Shown here piece by piece: positions 7,444 to 13,784 of a stretch of 34,312 nucleotides of DNA. The position numbers and the translations under genes were made by a program. Below the pieces are notes generated by a model. The model was not told the DNA's origin. It ran no database searches and saw only the letters and a program-made list of their open reading frames with translations. Source of the DNA: a virus. The stretch is taken from IMG/VR virus record IMGVR_UViG_3300042291_000236, positions 1 to 34,312 of that record. One strand, given 5' to 3'. Numbering within the stretch: the first letter of the stretch is position 1; the number at the start of each line of letters is the position of its first letter.

Positions 7444-7795
7444 CTTTATACTCGTCCCAGATGCTGATTTTGCTTTCGCCATTGTCTAAAAATATTGTTA
7501 AATTAATTGTTCCGTCTGATACTTGTTGACATACAATAGATGTGCCACCGCACATACCTAAGTGAGTTAAGAACTCTATCTGTGATACACTTAACCTATC
7601 ACCTATAGCTTTTATCTCACAAGCAATGAACTGACCATAGTTCTTATGGTAACCAATGATGTCAGGCAAGCCTTTCTTACCAATGAAAGACCTTCCCTTA
7701 ACTGCTAGGTTATTATTCCTCCATACTTCATAACCTAAACTATCTAAATATTCTAGCATCATCTTGGTTAAGTCACTTGCTGTTTTGTATGTCAT
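7424..7795 (-). CDS. VRR-NUC domain nuclease (PD-(D/E)XK fold)
   Basis: 123 residues, nearly all of it the domain. The catalytic pattern is visible as GLPDIIGY (Asp45) and ACEIKA (Glu60, Lys62), followed by DRLSVSQIEFL with a conserved Gln at about 72. VRR-NUC proteins cut structured DNA; in phages stand-alone versions are thought to serve as recombination or Holliday-junction-type nucleases. Its place in the early operon with helicase, initiator and recombination genes fits that role. Exact substrate is not visible. Confidence 0.85.
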   Translation of the reverse strand: MTYKTASDLTKMMLEYLDSLGYEVWRNNNLAVKGRSFIGKKGLPDIIGYHKNYGQFIACEIKAIGDRLSVSQIEFLTHLGMCGGTSIVCQQVSDGTINLTIFLDNGESKISIWDEYKGEFREA

Positions 7796-7814
7796 ATAAA
7801 CGAAATTACACTAA

Positions 7815-8186
7815 TTAATCGAAACGGATCATCTCCACAGTTGGAACTTTTACATATCTTATGCCCTCAACTATCTTAGTTTTACCCCATTTAAAGTGTC
7901 TTCTTGCCTTTATTCTAAGCATCTCAGCTCGTATAAAGTAGATTCTGTCCTTAAGGTCAAAGTTGATAGCAAAGAACTCTACTCTTGTATCTGCTATACC
8001 ACTAGGCTTACCATTATTCTCATATTCGAGCCACATATATTTCTGCTTTAGGGCTTTTGGTTGTTGTATAACGAGGATTTTTGTGTTCCTAGCGAACAAT
8101 AACAATGCCTGGTAAGTGCCATCTTTTGCCTTAGCTTGTTCTATGTCGAACTTACGAGTATTCTTATAGTTCCTATTTAAGTCCAC
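7815..8186 (-). CDS. Hypothetical early protein
   Basis: 123 residues, basic, starting MDLNRNYKNTRKFD. Alternating hydrophobic strands in the middle (YQALLLFARNTKILVIQQ, then VEFFAINF) and a basic patch (RIKARRHFKWGKTK) suggest a small nucleic-acid-associated alpha/beta fold. I recognise no motif set. It overlaps the end of the HTH gene upstream by 14 nt and precedes the VRR-NUC gene, which suggests a role in replication or repair. Confidence 0.55.
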   Translation of the reverse strand: MDLNRNYKNTRKFDIEQAKAKDGTYQALLLFARNTKILVIQQPKALKQKYMWLEYENNGKPSGIADTRVEFFAINFDLKDRIYFIRAEMLRIKARRHFKWGKTKIVEGIRYVKVPTVEMIRFD

Positions 8187-8403
8187 TTCTCTTAGGTAAT
8201 TTTAGTTTCTTAGCATAGTAGTAAAGTGTTTTTGTTCCTACACCAATACCAACTGCTATATCGTTTAAGTCATGAAATCTAGCAGTATCATACCATGCTC
8301 TAGTTATAATTCGTTGCTTCATGTTCTCAATGTTAAGGTCTTCACCTTGCACATATTCCACTTCAGGGAATTTTTGGTCGATTAGTGTGATGTTTTGTTC
8401 CAT
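8173..8403 (-). CDS. Small helix-turn-helix DNA-binding protein
   Basis: 76 residues. The C-terminal half has a clear helix-turn-helix pattern (DLNDIAVGIGVGTKTLYYYAKKLKLPKR), with the recognition helix at about 54-66 followed by a basic tail. The N-terminal 35 residues are polar. It may regulate early transcription or act as an accessory replication factor. It lies between the helicase and nuclease genes. Confidence 0.6.
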   Translation of the reverse strand: MEQNITLIDQKFPEVEYVQGEDLNIENMKQRIITRAWYDTARFHDLNDIAVGIGVGTKTLYYYAKKLKLPKRSGLK

Positions 8404-8404
8404 G

Positions 8405-8677
8405 TTATTTTTTTTGTGTATAAGTTTCGTTATAATAATCTTCAGCTTGTATAGGTTCTGAACTATAAGAATCTGCTTCAGTTATATAATAATTGTAAGC
8501 GTGTTCCCAACCTGCAAAATGTGCGTCTATTATCTGCTCTTTTTCTTTTTCAAGTTTTAATACTGCTTTTCTAATTATATCTTTTACTAATATTGACTCA
8601 TTTTTTGAATCTGCTTTCCATAAAATATTTTTAAAAAAATCCAATTCATAAATTAATTCTTGCATTGCTGTTTTCAT
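8405..8677 (-). CDS. Small conserved-type phage protein with YYNETY tail
   Basis: I start this gene at the ATG at 8677 (MKTAMQELIYEL), giving about 90 residues. The longer start at 8752 would overlap the helicase gene by 71 nt, and the shorter form resembles known small phage proteins that begin MKTA and end YYNETY. The body is helical and highly charged (KLEKEKEQIIDAH). The protein encoded at 17654-17869 has the same layout (MKTPLQQLMEW, then a helix and Y/N-rich end), so the two may be related. The function is unknown. Confidence 0.6.
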   Translation of the reverse strand: MKTAMQELIYELDFFKNILWKADSKNESILVKDIIRKAVLKLEKEKEQIIDAHFAGWEHAYNYYITEADSYSSEPIQAEDYYNETYTQKK

Positions 8678-8681
8678 GTCT

Positions 8682-10019
8682 TTAAATTTTATAGTCTTCA
8701 AATGTGGTTGTTTCTCCAATAAATCTAATAGGTATATTACCAGTCTTGCCATGTCTGTTCTTCTCTACCTTAACGATAACTAAGTCATCAGGATGGTATT
8801 CCTTTCCACCTATTTCTACAGGTTCTTTCATTTCGTAGTAAGATGGTCGCATAAGCATAATAACAATGTCAGCGTCTTGCTCAATACTACCTGATTCTCT
8901 AAGATCAGACAACATTGGTAGTTTATCAGCCCTTTCCTCAACCTTTCTAGATAACTGAGATAAAGCAATAATTGGCACTTCCAACTCTTTGGCTAAGGCT
9001 TTAAGGCTTCTGCTTATTAAACTTACTTCCTGCTCTCGGTTTTGGTTTGATTTGCCTTGTCCACTCATAAGCTGTAGATAGTCTAGGAATATAACCTTAA
9101 TACCATACTTCTGCTTTAGAATAGTAGCCTTAGCTCTGAGTTGTGAGATACTGATTCCGCCAGTATCCTCTATGTAGATGGGTGCTGTGATTATCTTGTC
9201 ATCGGTCTTTAAAAGTAGCTTACGTTCATAGTCATTTAAATTATTCGTTCTAAGGCGTTTTAAGGGCACTTGACTAGTTATTGACTCTAACCTTTCAACA
9301 AGCTGTTCGGAGCTCATTTCGAGGCTAAAAATAGCCGTAGGAACGCTATTTAGGATAGCTAAGTGATAAACACTTGAAAGCATCATTGCTGTCTTACCTG
9401 CACCAGGTCTTGCAGCTATAATACATAGGTCGGGTTTACACCATCCTGCTATGGTTTGGTTTAGCTCTTGGAATCCTGTATTAAATCCTAAAAGTTCACC
9501 ATTACTTGCTAAGTCCCTAGCAAAGTTGATAGCCATAACTACGTCAGTTATGCTTTTTTCATGGATATTACCAAACTCTTGTAAAGCTATAAGTTGACTA
9601 TTTAGCTCAGAAAGTAAATCTATAGCTTGACTATCGTTGTCTAAACAACTATTCTCAGCTATTCTAAGTACTTTATATGCTTCACGCTTCTTATACATCT
9701 CAATAACAATCTCGATATGGGTGTTTATGTGTGCTGTTGATGTTACATTATCAGTTAACTTAGATAGGTAAAAAGCTCCACCAACATCTTGTATGTCCTT
9801 ATCTTGGGAAAGTTTTTGAGCTACGGTAGTAAGGTCTATAGATATATTACTATCATACATTTCCTTAATAGCGTTAAAGATTTTTTGGTGCTTTAGATCG
9901 TAGAATATGTCAGTTTTTAGATGACCTATAACCAATGGGATAGTCCTTTTGTCTAAAAGCAATGCCCCAAGTATGTTAGATTCAATATCTAAGGCTTTAG
10001 GTAGGTTTATAGCTATCAT
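8682..10019 (-). CDS. dnaB: Replicative DNA helicase, DnaB family
   Basis: 445 residues, normal length. The N-terminal DnaB domain (about 8-110, beginning ALDIESNILGALLLD) is followed by the RecA-like helicase domain: Walker A ARPGAGKT (203-210), the FSLEMSSEQL motif, Walker B VIFLDYLQLMSG (309-320), then SQLSRKVEERADKLP and LRESGSIEQDADIV. It unwinds DNA ahead of the fork as a hexamer. It overlaps the small protein upstream by 4 nt (ATGA), which in turn is next to the initiator. Initiator and helicase thus lie in one coupled block, with no polymerase or primase gene in the window, so host enzymes are probably recruited. Confidence 0.95.
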   Translation of the reverse strand: MIAINLPKALDIESNILGALLLDKRTIPLVIGHLKTDIFYDLKHQKIFNAIKEMYDSNISIDLTTVAQKLSQDKDIQDVGGAFYLSKLTDNVTSTAHINTHIEIVIEMYKKREAYKVLRIAENSCLDNDSQAIDLLSELNSQLIALQEFGNIHEKSITDVVMAINFARDLASNGELLGFNTGFQELNQTIAGWCKPDLCIIAARPGAGKTAMMLSSVYHLAILNSVPTAIFSLEMSSEQLVERLESITSQVPLKRLRTNNLNDYERKLLLKTDDKIITAPIYIEDTGGISISQLRAKATILKQKYGIKVIFLDYLQLMSGQGKSNQNREQEVSLISRSLKALAKELEVPIIALSQLSRKVEERADKLPMLSDLRESGSIEQDADIVIMLMRPSYYEMKEPVEIGGKEYHPDDLVIVKVEKNRHGKTGNIPIRFIGETTTFEDYKI

Positions 10020-10228
10020 AGATTTTCTATTTGGTATTTAACTTTTAACCAATAATCATTATAGCTAGGATTAGGTCCTAAAGTATAGTCATATCTTTTA
10101 GTTGCTTCTAATAGTTCATCTACTGCTATTAATGCACAATTTTTTGCTTCAAATGGAGATAATAAATTACATTTTGAATGATAATAATACTTATTAACTA
10201 ATTCTTCTGCTTTTTGTTGTGGTGTCAT
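10016..10228 (-). CDS. Small conserved-type hypothetical between initiator and helicase
   Basis: 70 residues, beginning MTPQQKAEELVNKYYYH and containing AKNCALIAVDELLEA and YWLKVKYQIENL. The pattern is like short all-helical proteins common in phages of Bacteroidota. It overlaps the helicase by 4 nt and the initiator stop by 1 nt. The location might suggest a helicase-loading accessory role, but no motif shows this. Confidence 0.6.
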   Translation of the reverse strand: MTPQQKAEELVNKYYYHSKCNLLSPFEAKNCALIAVDELLEATKRYDYTLGPNPSYNDYWLKVKYQIENL

Positions 10229-10863
10229 TATTTAAGTTTTATTTGTGTAGTTATTTTGTTAGTTGGTACGTTTGATTGCGTATTAAATTTGCTATTATTC
10301 CTTTTCCAAGTTCTTACAGTAGCCTTCCAATCTTTCATAATTCCAGAGTTAAGTTTCCATCCTCTAGCTTCATAGTGATCACAGAAATATTCACCATCTA
10401 AAACAAAGTCTATTTCTTTAGCATAACTACTAACCTCTAAAGGCGTTGGCTTAATAAATGTCTTATTATTGTTAATTGTATTGTTGGGTAAAGATTCTTT
10501 ACCGTCTGAGGTAAACTTTTTTGACCCCTTAGGTAAACTTTCTTTACCAACGGTAAAGTGGTCATCAGCAATACCAAAACTCCTATAATCATCTATAGCA
10601 TCCTTAAAAGTACCTGCACATCTAAGATGGTTAGTCTTCTCATGCTTAGTTACCAATCCTTTTAAAATGAGACCCTTAATAATGTTTAAAATAGATTGCT
10701 TTGACAAGTCTAAATCATCTGCCATAGTTTCTCTACTCATGTAACACCAATGAGAATCGTTGTTTTGCATACGCAGTATAGTGTCTAATACACAATACTC
10801 GTTACAAGATAAATGAAAAGCCTTCCTTACTGGATGGATAATCGTTGTATAAAATTGAGCCAT
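10228..10863 (-). CDS. Winged-helix replication initiator / replisome organiser (DnaD-like)
   Basis: 211 residues. Residues 15-75 form a winged helix-turn-helix (LSCNEYCVLDTIL, SRETMADDLDLSKQSILNIIKGLILKGLV). A variable linker (about 95-140) follows, then a C-terminal module with the pattern YARGWKLNSGIMKDWKATVRTWKRN (here with preceding EYFCDHYE) that is typical of phage replication proteins. The linker is encoded by the iteron-like repeats at 10487-10558, as the lambda origin lies in the O gene. The start codon directly follows the T-tract of a terminator-like hairpin, so expression is probably controlled in the leader. It presumably binds the origin and helps load DnaB. Confidence 0.75.
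   Translation of the reverse strand: MAQFYTTIIHPVRKAFHLSCNEYCVLDTILRMQNNDSHWCYMSRETMADDLDLSKQSILNIIKGLILKGLVTKHEKTNHLRCAGTFKDAIDDYRSFGIADDHFTVGKESLPKGSKKFTSDGKESLPNNTINNNKTFIKPTPLEVSSYAKEIDFVLDGEYFCDHYEARGWKLNSGIMKDWKATVRTWKRNNSKFNTQSNVPTNKITTQIKLK
10487..10558. other. Candidate replication origin: six GGTAAA iteron-like motifs inside the initiator gene
   Basis: GGTAAA or its complement occurs at 10487, 10498(c), 10510, 10532, 10543(c) and 10552, in two similar groups of three. The motif falls in two different reading frames of the gene (Phe-Thr in two copies, Leu-Pro in two), so it is not explained by a repeated peptide. An AT-rich tract (about 10452-10486, coding for an Asn-rich stretch) adjoins it, like a DNA-unwinding element. 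The arrangement resembles the lambda ori within O. Confidence 0.6.
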
Positions 10864-10922
10864 AAAAATAAAAAAGCCCTATCAAATTCCCCCCAGTCGG
10901 ATTGGGGGTTCATATCAAGGGC
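10864..10922 (-). terminator. Terminator-like hairpin immediately before the initiator start codon
   Basis: On the minus strand an outer GCCCT/AGGGC stem (10922-10918 with 10880-10876) encloses an internal loop. Inside it is a strong CCCCCA/TGGGGG stem (10908-10903 with 10895-10890) with the loop ATCCGAC. TTTTTTATTTTT follows and the ATG begins with the very next base. The position suggests an attenuator of the initiator gene, not a plain intergenic terminator. Confidence 0.7.
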
Positions 10923-10953
10923 AATAAGTTCTTAATGAGTATCCGACACTCAT
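10915..10953 (-). other. Leader hairpin A with complementary loop, containing a possible 12-codon leader peptide
   Basis: ATGAGT (10953-10948) pairs with ACTCAT (10940-10935) around the 7-nt loop GTCGGAT, which is the exact complement of the loop of the downstream terminator hairpin. The hairpin's first ATG opens a frame MSVGYSLRTYCP ending with TGA at 10917-10915, right after the 5' strand of the outer terminator stem. A translating ribosome would therefore cover that strand. Translation of so short a frame is speculative. Confidence 0.5.
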
Positions 10954-10955
10954 GA

Positions 10956-10963
10956 CAAATATA
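10956..10963 (-). promoter_or_regulatory. Candidate -7 box (TATATTTG) for the initiator leader
   Basis: An exact TAnnTTTG match on the minus strand, 2 nt before hairpin A. Transcription would start at about 10950-10953, so the two hairpins would form the very 5' end of the initiator mRNA. No clear -33 TTG is seen. Confidence 0.55.
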
Positions 10964-11176
10964 CTACTTTGTCTTAACTATCCTAAAAATAACATCTCTT
11001 TCATTGTGCTTAAATCTACGTTTTAATAACGGATTAAGTGACTTCTTTATTGCGTCTTGTGTGATCCTTGTATTCCTTGCTGCATGAGCTAAAGACTTAA
11101 ACAATACTTCACTTTTGTCGTCAACATAAATCATCCTCACTGGTACTGAGTTCTCTAATCCTGCAATCTCCATCAT
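10964..11176 (-). CDS. Small NUMOD1-like DNA-binding protein
   Basis: 70 residues. After a hydrophobic strand (VPVRMIYVD) comes a pattern like NUMOD1/IENR1 modules: FKSLAHAARNTRITQDAIKKSLN, a helix-turn-helix, then a closing strand DVIFRIVK. Such modules usually sit beside GIY-YIG or HNH homing endonucleases, but no nuclease domain is present here. Its start overlaps the stop of the tiny membrane peptide upstream (ATGATGG), showing coupling. It could be a degenerate homing-endonuclease remnant or a small regulator next to the initiator leader. Confidence 0.55.
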   Translation of the reverse strand: MMEIAGLENSVPVRMIYVDDKSEVLFKSLAHAARNTRITQDAIKKSLNPLLKRRFKHNERDVIFRIVKTK

Positions 11177-11289
11177 ATATTCTTGAATTTACTAATTATG
11201 GTTAATGTTACAAATAAAAATATTGCTAGTGGTATTGATATTACTATAAACTTTACCAACTCGTATAAAAATATTATCGTTTGTTTCAT
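11173..11289 (-). CDS. 38-residue single-span membrane peptide
   Basis: The frame encodes MKQTIIFLYELVKFIVISI... with one long hydrophobic helix (about 13-34) and a basic end (KFKNI). It is coupled on both sides: its ATG overlaps the upstream stop (TTATGA) and its stop overlaps the start of the NUMOD1-like gene. This tight coupling is the main support for its being real. The function is unknown. Confidence 0.5.
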   Translation of the reverse strand: MKQTIIFLYELVKFIVISIPLAIFLFVTLTIISKFKNI

Positions 11290-11378
11290 AAGTTAAATAA
11301 TTTTCTAAAAATTTCGACTAATATCCAACTAAATGAAAATCCAATCATAAATTCTTTTAAGTTAAATTTATATTTCAT
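11286..11378 (-). CDS. 30-residue membrane peptide
   Basis: The frame encodes MKYKFNLKEFMIGFSFSWIL..., a basic N-terminus with one hydrophobic segment (about 10-23) and a charged end. It overlaps the next peptide by 4 nt (ATGA). With its neighbour it forms a pair of tiny membrane peptides upstream of the initiator region. A leader hairpin lies just before it (11397-11455). Confidence 0.4.
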   Translation of the reverse strand: MKYKFNLKEFMIGFSFSWILVEIFRKLFNL

Positions 11379-11396
11379 AGTTTATAGTTTAAAATA

Positions 11397-11455
11397 ACCA
11401 CCCCAAGTTCCCTAATTACTATTTTGGTTTAAAATATTTAATTTCTTGAGGTGGT
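11397..11455. other. Long-range stem-loop between the SPFH-like gene and the membrane peptides
   Basis: ACCACCCCAAG (11397-11407) pairs with CTTGAGGTGGT (11445-11455): 11 bp with one G-T wobble on one strand and a 37-nt AT-rich loop. It occupies most of the gap between two leftward genes. The T-run that follows on the minus strand is weak (TTATTTT), so it may be a terminator or a processing site. Confidence 0.55.
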
Positions 11456-11463
11456 CAAAGTTT

Positions 11464-11889
11464 TTATTTATTTCTAGCTTCTAAAATTGGTAAATTGCCC
11501 TCAGTTGGTATATAAATAACCTCATTTTTACCATCATTTAGTCCTTTTATCCATAAGTATCTTAAGTATTCATCATTACCTTTTAGACCTTCTCCAATAA
11601 TTCTATTAGCTTCTGCTGCACCTTTTGCTTGCTCAATTTCTGAAAGAGCATTTAGCTTTTCTGATTCCAAATTGGCTTTTGCTTCTTCTACTTTTATTCT
11701 TCTATTTTGTTCTGCTTTAGCAAATTCTGCCTTACCTTCCATTTCTTGCGACCATACTCTGTATCTAGGTATTAAAGCCATATACAAAATAATAAATGTT
11801 ATTATAAAGATTCCACCAATTACTGACCATATTATAATTCTAGCTTGTGCTATTTTTTCTTCAACTTCCCATTTGTTTAAATTTTCCAT
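11464..11889 (-). CDS. Small SPFH/Band 7-like membrane protein
   Basis: 141 residues. One membrane segment (about 19-42) is followed by an Ala/Glu/Lys-rich coiled coil (about 50-95, EGKAEFAKAEQNRRIKVEEA), then AAEANRIIGEGLKGNDEYLRY and NEVIYIPTEGNLPIL. The last parts look like the C-terminal end of stomatin/prohibitin proteins. The globular SPFH core is missing, so this is a minimal tail-only form. The likely place is the inner membrane, as oligomers. It might modulate host FtsH/HflKC-type complexes or membrane state, but that is inference. Confidence 0.65.
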   Translation of the reverse strand: MENLNKWEVEEKIAQARIIIWSVIGGIFIITFIILYMALIPRYRVWSQEMEGKAEFAKAEQNRRIKVEEAKANLESEKLNALSEIEQAKGAAEANRIIGEGLKGNDEYLRYLWIKGLNDGKNEVIYIPTEGNLPILEARNK

Positions 11890-11891
11890 GA

Positions 11892-12356
11892 TTATTTCTT
11901 TAAGTTAATTTTAAATGTTGTTGTGCTAATTCTAGTTGCAGGGTGTACGACTTCTCCTGATTCAGGATCAACCATAGCTGTTGGTAGTGTTCTAAGCATC
12001 TTTTCCCTTTCCTTGATAGCAAACTTCATAGATTCTAATTGGTCATTCATCTTGCTCCAAGTATAATCTTGGTCATAGATATACTTAACACCTGATTCAA
12101 ACTTAGCCATTTCGCTTCCTAAGACCTCAGCCTTGCCTCCAGGATACTTACTAAGCTCATCTAATACTAACTCTTTTAAATCGGCTCTAATGCCTTCTAA
12201 AAGCTGTACTACAGCCTCAGACTTAACGAGCAACTCCAATGGCGACTCACCAGTCTGTGTAAAGTGATCTACTATCTGCGACTTGATTAACTCAATAGCA
12301 AATTTGTTCGGTTCTATAGAACTAAGTTCTACTTTTGGTAATAATGTTAAATTCAT
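11892..12356 (-). CDS. Hypothetical protein paired with the recombination gene
   Basis: 154 residues, soluble and mostly helical, with a long charged middle and a C-terminus PESGEVVHPATRISTTTFKIN. It lies 1 nt after the putative annealing protein and 2 nt before the SPFH-like gene, so it is co-transcribed. In many phages the gene beside an annealase encodes an exonuclease or SSB, but I see neither nuclease motifs nor an OB-fold pattern. The function is unassigned. Confidence 0.6.
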   Translation of the reverse strand: MNLTLLPKVELSSIEPNKFAIELIKSQIVDHFTQTGESPLELLVKSEAVVQLLEGIRADLKELVLDELSKYPGGKAEVLGSEMAKFESGVKYIYDQDYTWSKMNDQLESMKFAIKEREKMLRTLPTAMVDPESGEVVHPATRISTTTFKINLKK

Positions 12357-12357
12357 T

Positions 12358-13035
12358 TTATTTTAGGTTTTCTTTTTTCATTTTTAATACCTTCATCAAT
12401 GTTTCATCAGAATCAAATGATTGCTTGTAAGTAAAATATGTGTCAGTTAATTGCTTAACCTTAGTACATTTAGCTACCTCCATCATGATTTCTTCTCTTG
12501 TAGGCTCATCTTGTAAGATTTCAGCTACTACTTCTTGCACTGGCTTAGAGGTTTTTTTTGGCTCATCATGTACAAAGTCCATCTCCTCAGCAGGTGTCGC
12601 TTCAAATCCAGCAGCTTTCATCAACCATGCTAACTGATTACGGAATGCTTTACCTACTGCTCTAGTCTGTGCCATTGATAAGATAGCATACTCATCAAAG
12701 AACTTTTTGCTACCCTCTTTGTTAGAGCATATTGCTATGCCTACTGATACCAACTTATTGTCTTGGTAAGATCTAACTTCGCAAGTAGCCATGTACTTGA
12801 TTTCTCCTTCCTTAGACAAGTCTTGTACGCTTGTAATGATTGGGAATAAGCCTAATGAAGCTCCAGCCATCTGCCATGCTTCTACGTTACAATAGTCCTT
12901 ACCCTTGATGTTAGATACTAAGTGTGCTTCTTTTACGAATCTTTTAAGCTCGTTAGATAAAGAAAGCATAGAGTCCTTGTTTACCATGTGGTAACTAGGT
13001 GCTTGAATTTCGTTGTTAGTTGTTTGCAGTTCCAT
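12358..13035 (-). CDS. Putative phage recombination / single-strand annealing protein
   Basis: 225 residues. The core has IKGKDYCNVEAWQMAGASLGL, a strand-rich region, and then AQTRAVGKAFRNQLAWLM followed by AAGFEATPAEEM. The last motif resembles the conserved C-terminal helix of several phage ERF/RecT-type annealing proteins. The acidic, low-complexity region after about residue 160 resembles the tails of such proteins. No known catalytic residues exist for this group, so the assignment rests on the motif and on the surrounding replication genes. It overlaps the upstream gene by 20 nt. Confidence 0.5.
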   Translation of the reverse strand: MELQTTNNEIQAPSYHMVNKDSMLSLSNELKRFVKEAHLVSNIKGKDYCNVEAWQMAGASLGLFPIITSVQDLSKEGEIKYMATCEVRSYQDNKLVSVGIAICSNKEGSKKFFDEYAILSMAQTRAVGKAFRNQLAWLMKAAGFEATPAEEMDFVHDEPKKTSKPVQEVVAEILQDEPTREEIMMEVAKCTKVKQLTDTYFTYKQSFDSDETLMKVLKMKKENLK

Positions 13036-13213
13036 GTGTTAATTGATTTTGTTGTGTAAAAAAAGTTGCTTTTTTGATTGGATATTGTTCCCACATTCTG
13101 ACCATAGCTTCCATAGTTTCAAAACTAGATTGGCTGTAGTTCATGTTGTGGATGATTTTAGCGATAAAGATTTTTTTGTCTACTTCGTTCATGTGTGCGA
13201 ATGTTGATAGCAT
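13016..13213 (-). CDS. Small hypothetical early protein
   Basis: 65 residues, helical, starting MLSTFAHMNEVDKK, with several Met and aromatic residues. The start is preceded by the leader AAACCAAACACT seen at many early genes here. The 20-nt overlap with the next gene suggests coupled translation. No domain is recognised. Confidence 0.5.
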   Translation of the reverse strand: MLSTFAHMNEVDKKIFIAKIIHNMNYSQSSFETMEAMVRMWEQYPIKKATFFTQQNQLTHGTANN

Positions 13214-13223
13214 AGTGTTTGGT

Positions 13224-13598
13224 TTAATAGTTTTTTGAATATAATTTTGGTATCTTAATCTTACTTCTTACTTGTGTGTATTGCTCCATATAGTATGGCA
13301 CAACTTCTACGTCATTTACAAAGGTGTTAATGCCATGTAGTACTGTAGTCCTATCTCTATGGAAATAAGGAGCTATCTGGGCGGCTTTTTGCTTATAGTG
13401 TACATGAAGGATATAAAAGCACATATTACGAGCTAATACCTGAGGTCTGTATCTACCTTTCTTAGTGATTATCTTAGCATCTAAATTACAAGCTTTAGCT
13501 ACCTTATTGACTAAGTTGTTTACGATGTCCTGATCTACAAACAAAGGTTTTTTCTTTAGTAAGTTTTGTCTTGGTGTTCTAAATTTCGCTGTAGTCAT
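13224..13598 (-). CDS. DnaA domain IV-like DNA-binding protein
   Basis: I prefer the ATG at 13598 (MTTAKFRTPRQ), about 124 residues, because it follows the leader AAACACAAATCA shared by neighbouring genes; an ATG at 13634 is also possible. The middle has KACNLDAKIITKKGRYRPQ, then LARNMCFYILH and PYFHRDRTTVLHGI. This is the pattern of the C-terminal DnaA-box-binding domain, including the RDxxTVxH signature. There is no ATPase domain, so it cannot be a full DnaA. It may bind DnaA-like boxes at the phage or host origin, either to start phage replication or to interfere with the host. Confidence 0.75.
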   Translation of the reverse strand: MTTAKFRTPRQNLLKKKPLFVDQDIVNNLVNKVAKACNLDAKIITKKGRYRPQVLARNMCFYILHVHYKQKAAQIAPYFHRDRTTVLHGINTFVNDVEVVPYYMEQYTQVRSKIKIPKLYSKNY

Positions 13599-13779
13599 TG
13601 ATTTGTGTTTTAAGTATTTCAAGTTTTTTGGCATAGAATGTTTTGATTAACTCGGTCATCTCGTAATCGTTATTCTTTAATCTTGTTTCGATAACGTAAC
13701 GACTATAGCCTGTTATCTCCATAATCTTCTTCATGTCGCCATACTTAAATAGGCTCTTGTAGTCTGTGATCTCTTGCAT
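13579..13779 (-). CDS. Small putative HTH protein
   Basis: 66 residues. LFKYGDMKKIMEITGYSRYVIETRLKNN has the spacing of a helix-turn-helix (a GYS turn followed by a recognition helix). A lysine-rich helix follows. The start follows AAATAAAACAA. It overlaps the DnaA-like gene by about 20 nt with the start chosen there. It may be a small regulator or DNA-binding partner. Confidence 0.55.
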   Translation of the reverse strand: MQEITDYKSLFKYGDMKKIMEITGYSRYVIETRLKNNDYEMTELIKTFYAKKLEILKTQINDYSEI

Positions 13780-13784
13780 TTGTT

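Noticed and set aside
8678-8752. Longer start for the protein at 8405
   Set aside because: It would overlap the helicase by 71 nt and add residues that look like an out-of-frame helicase reading.
12440-12637. Plus-strand Ser/Thr-rich frame over the recombination gene
   Set aside because: Antisense shadow with no leader or neighbours on that strand; likewise 11672-11908 and 6880-7209.
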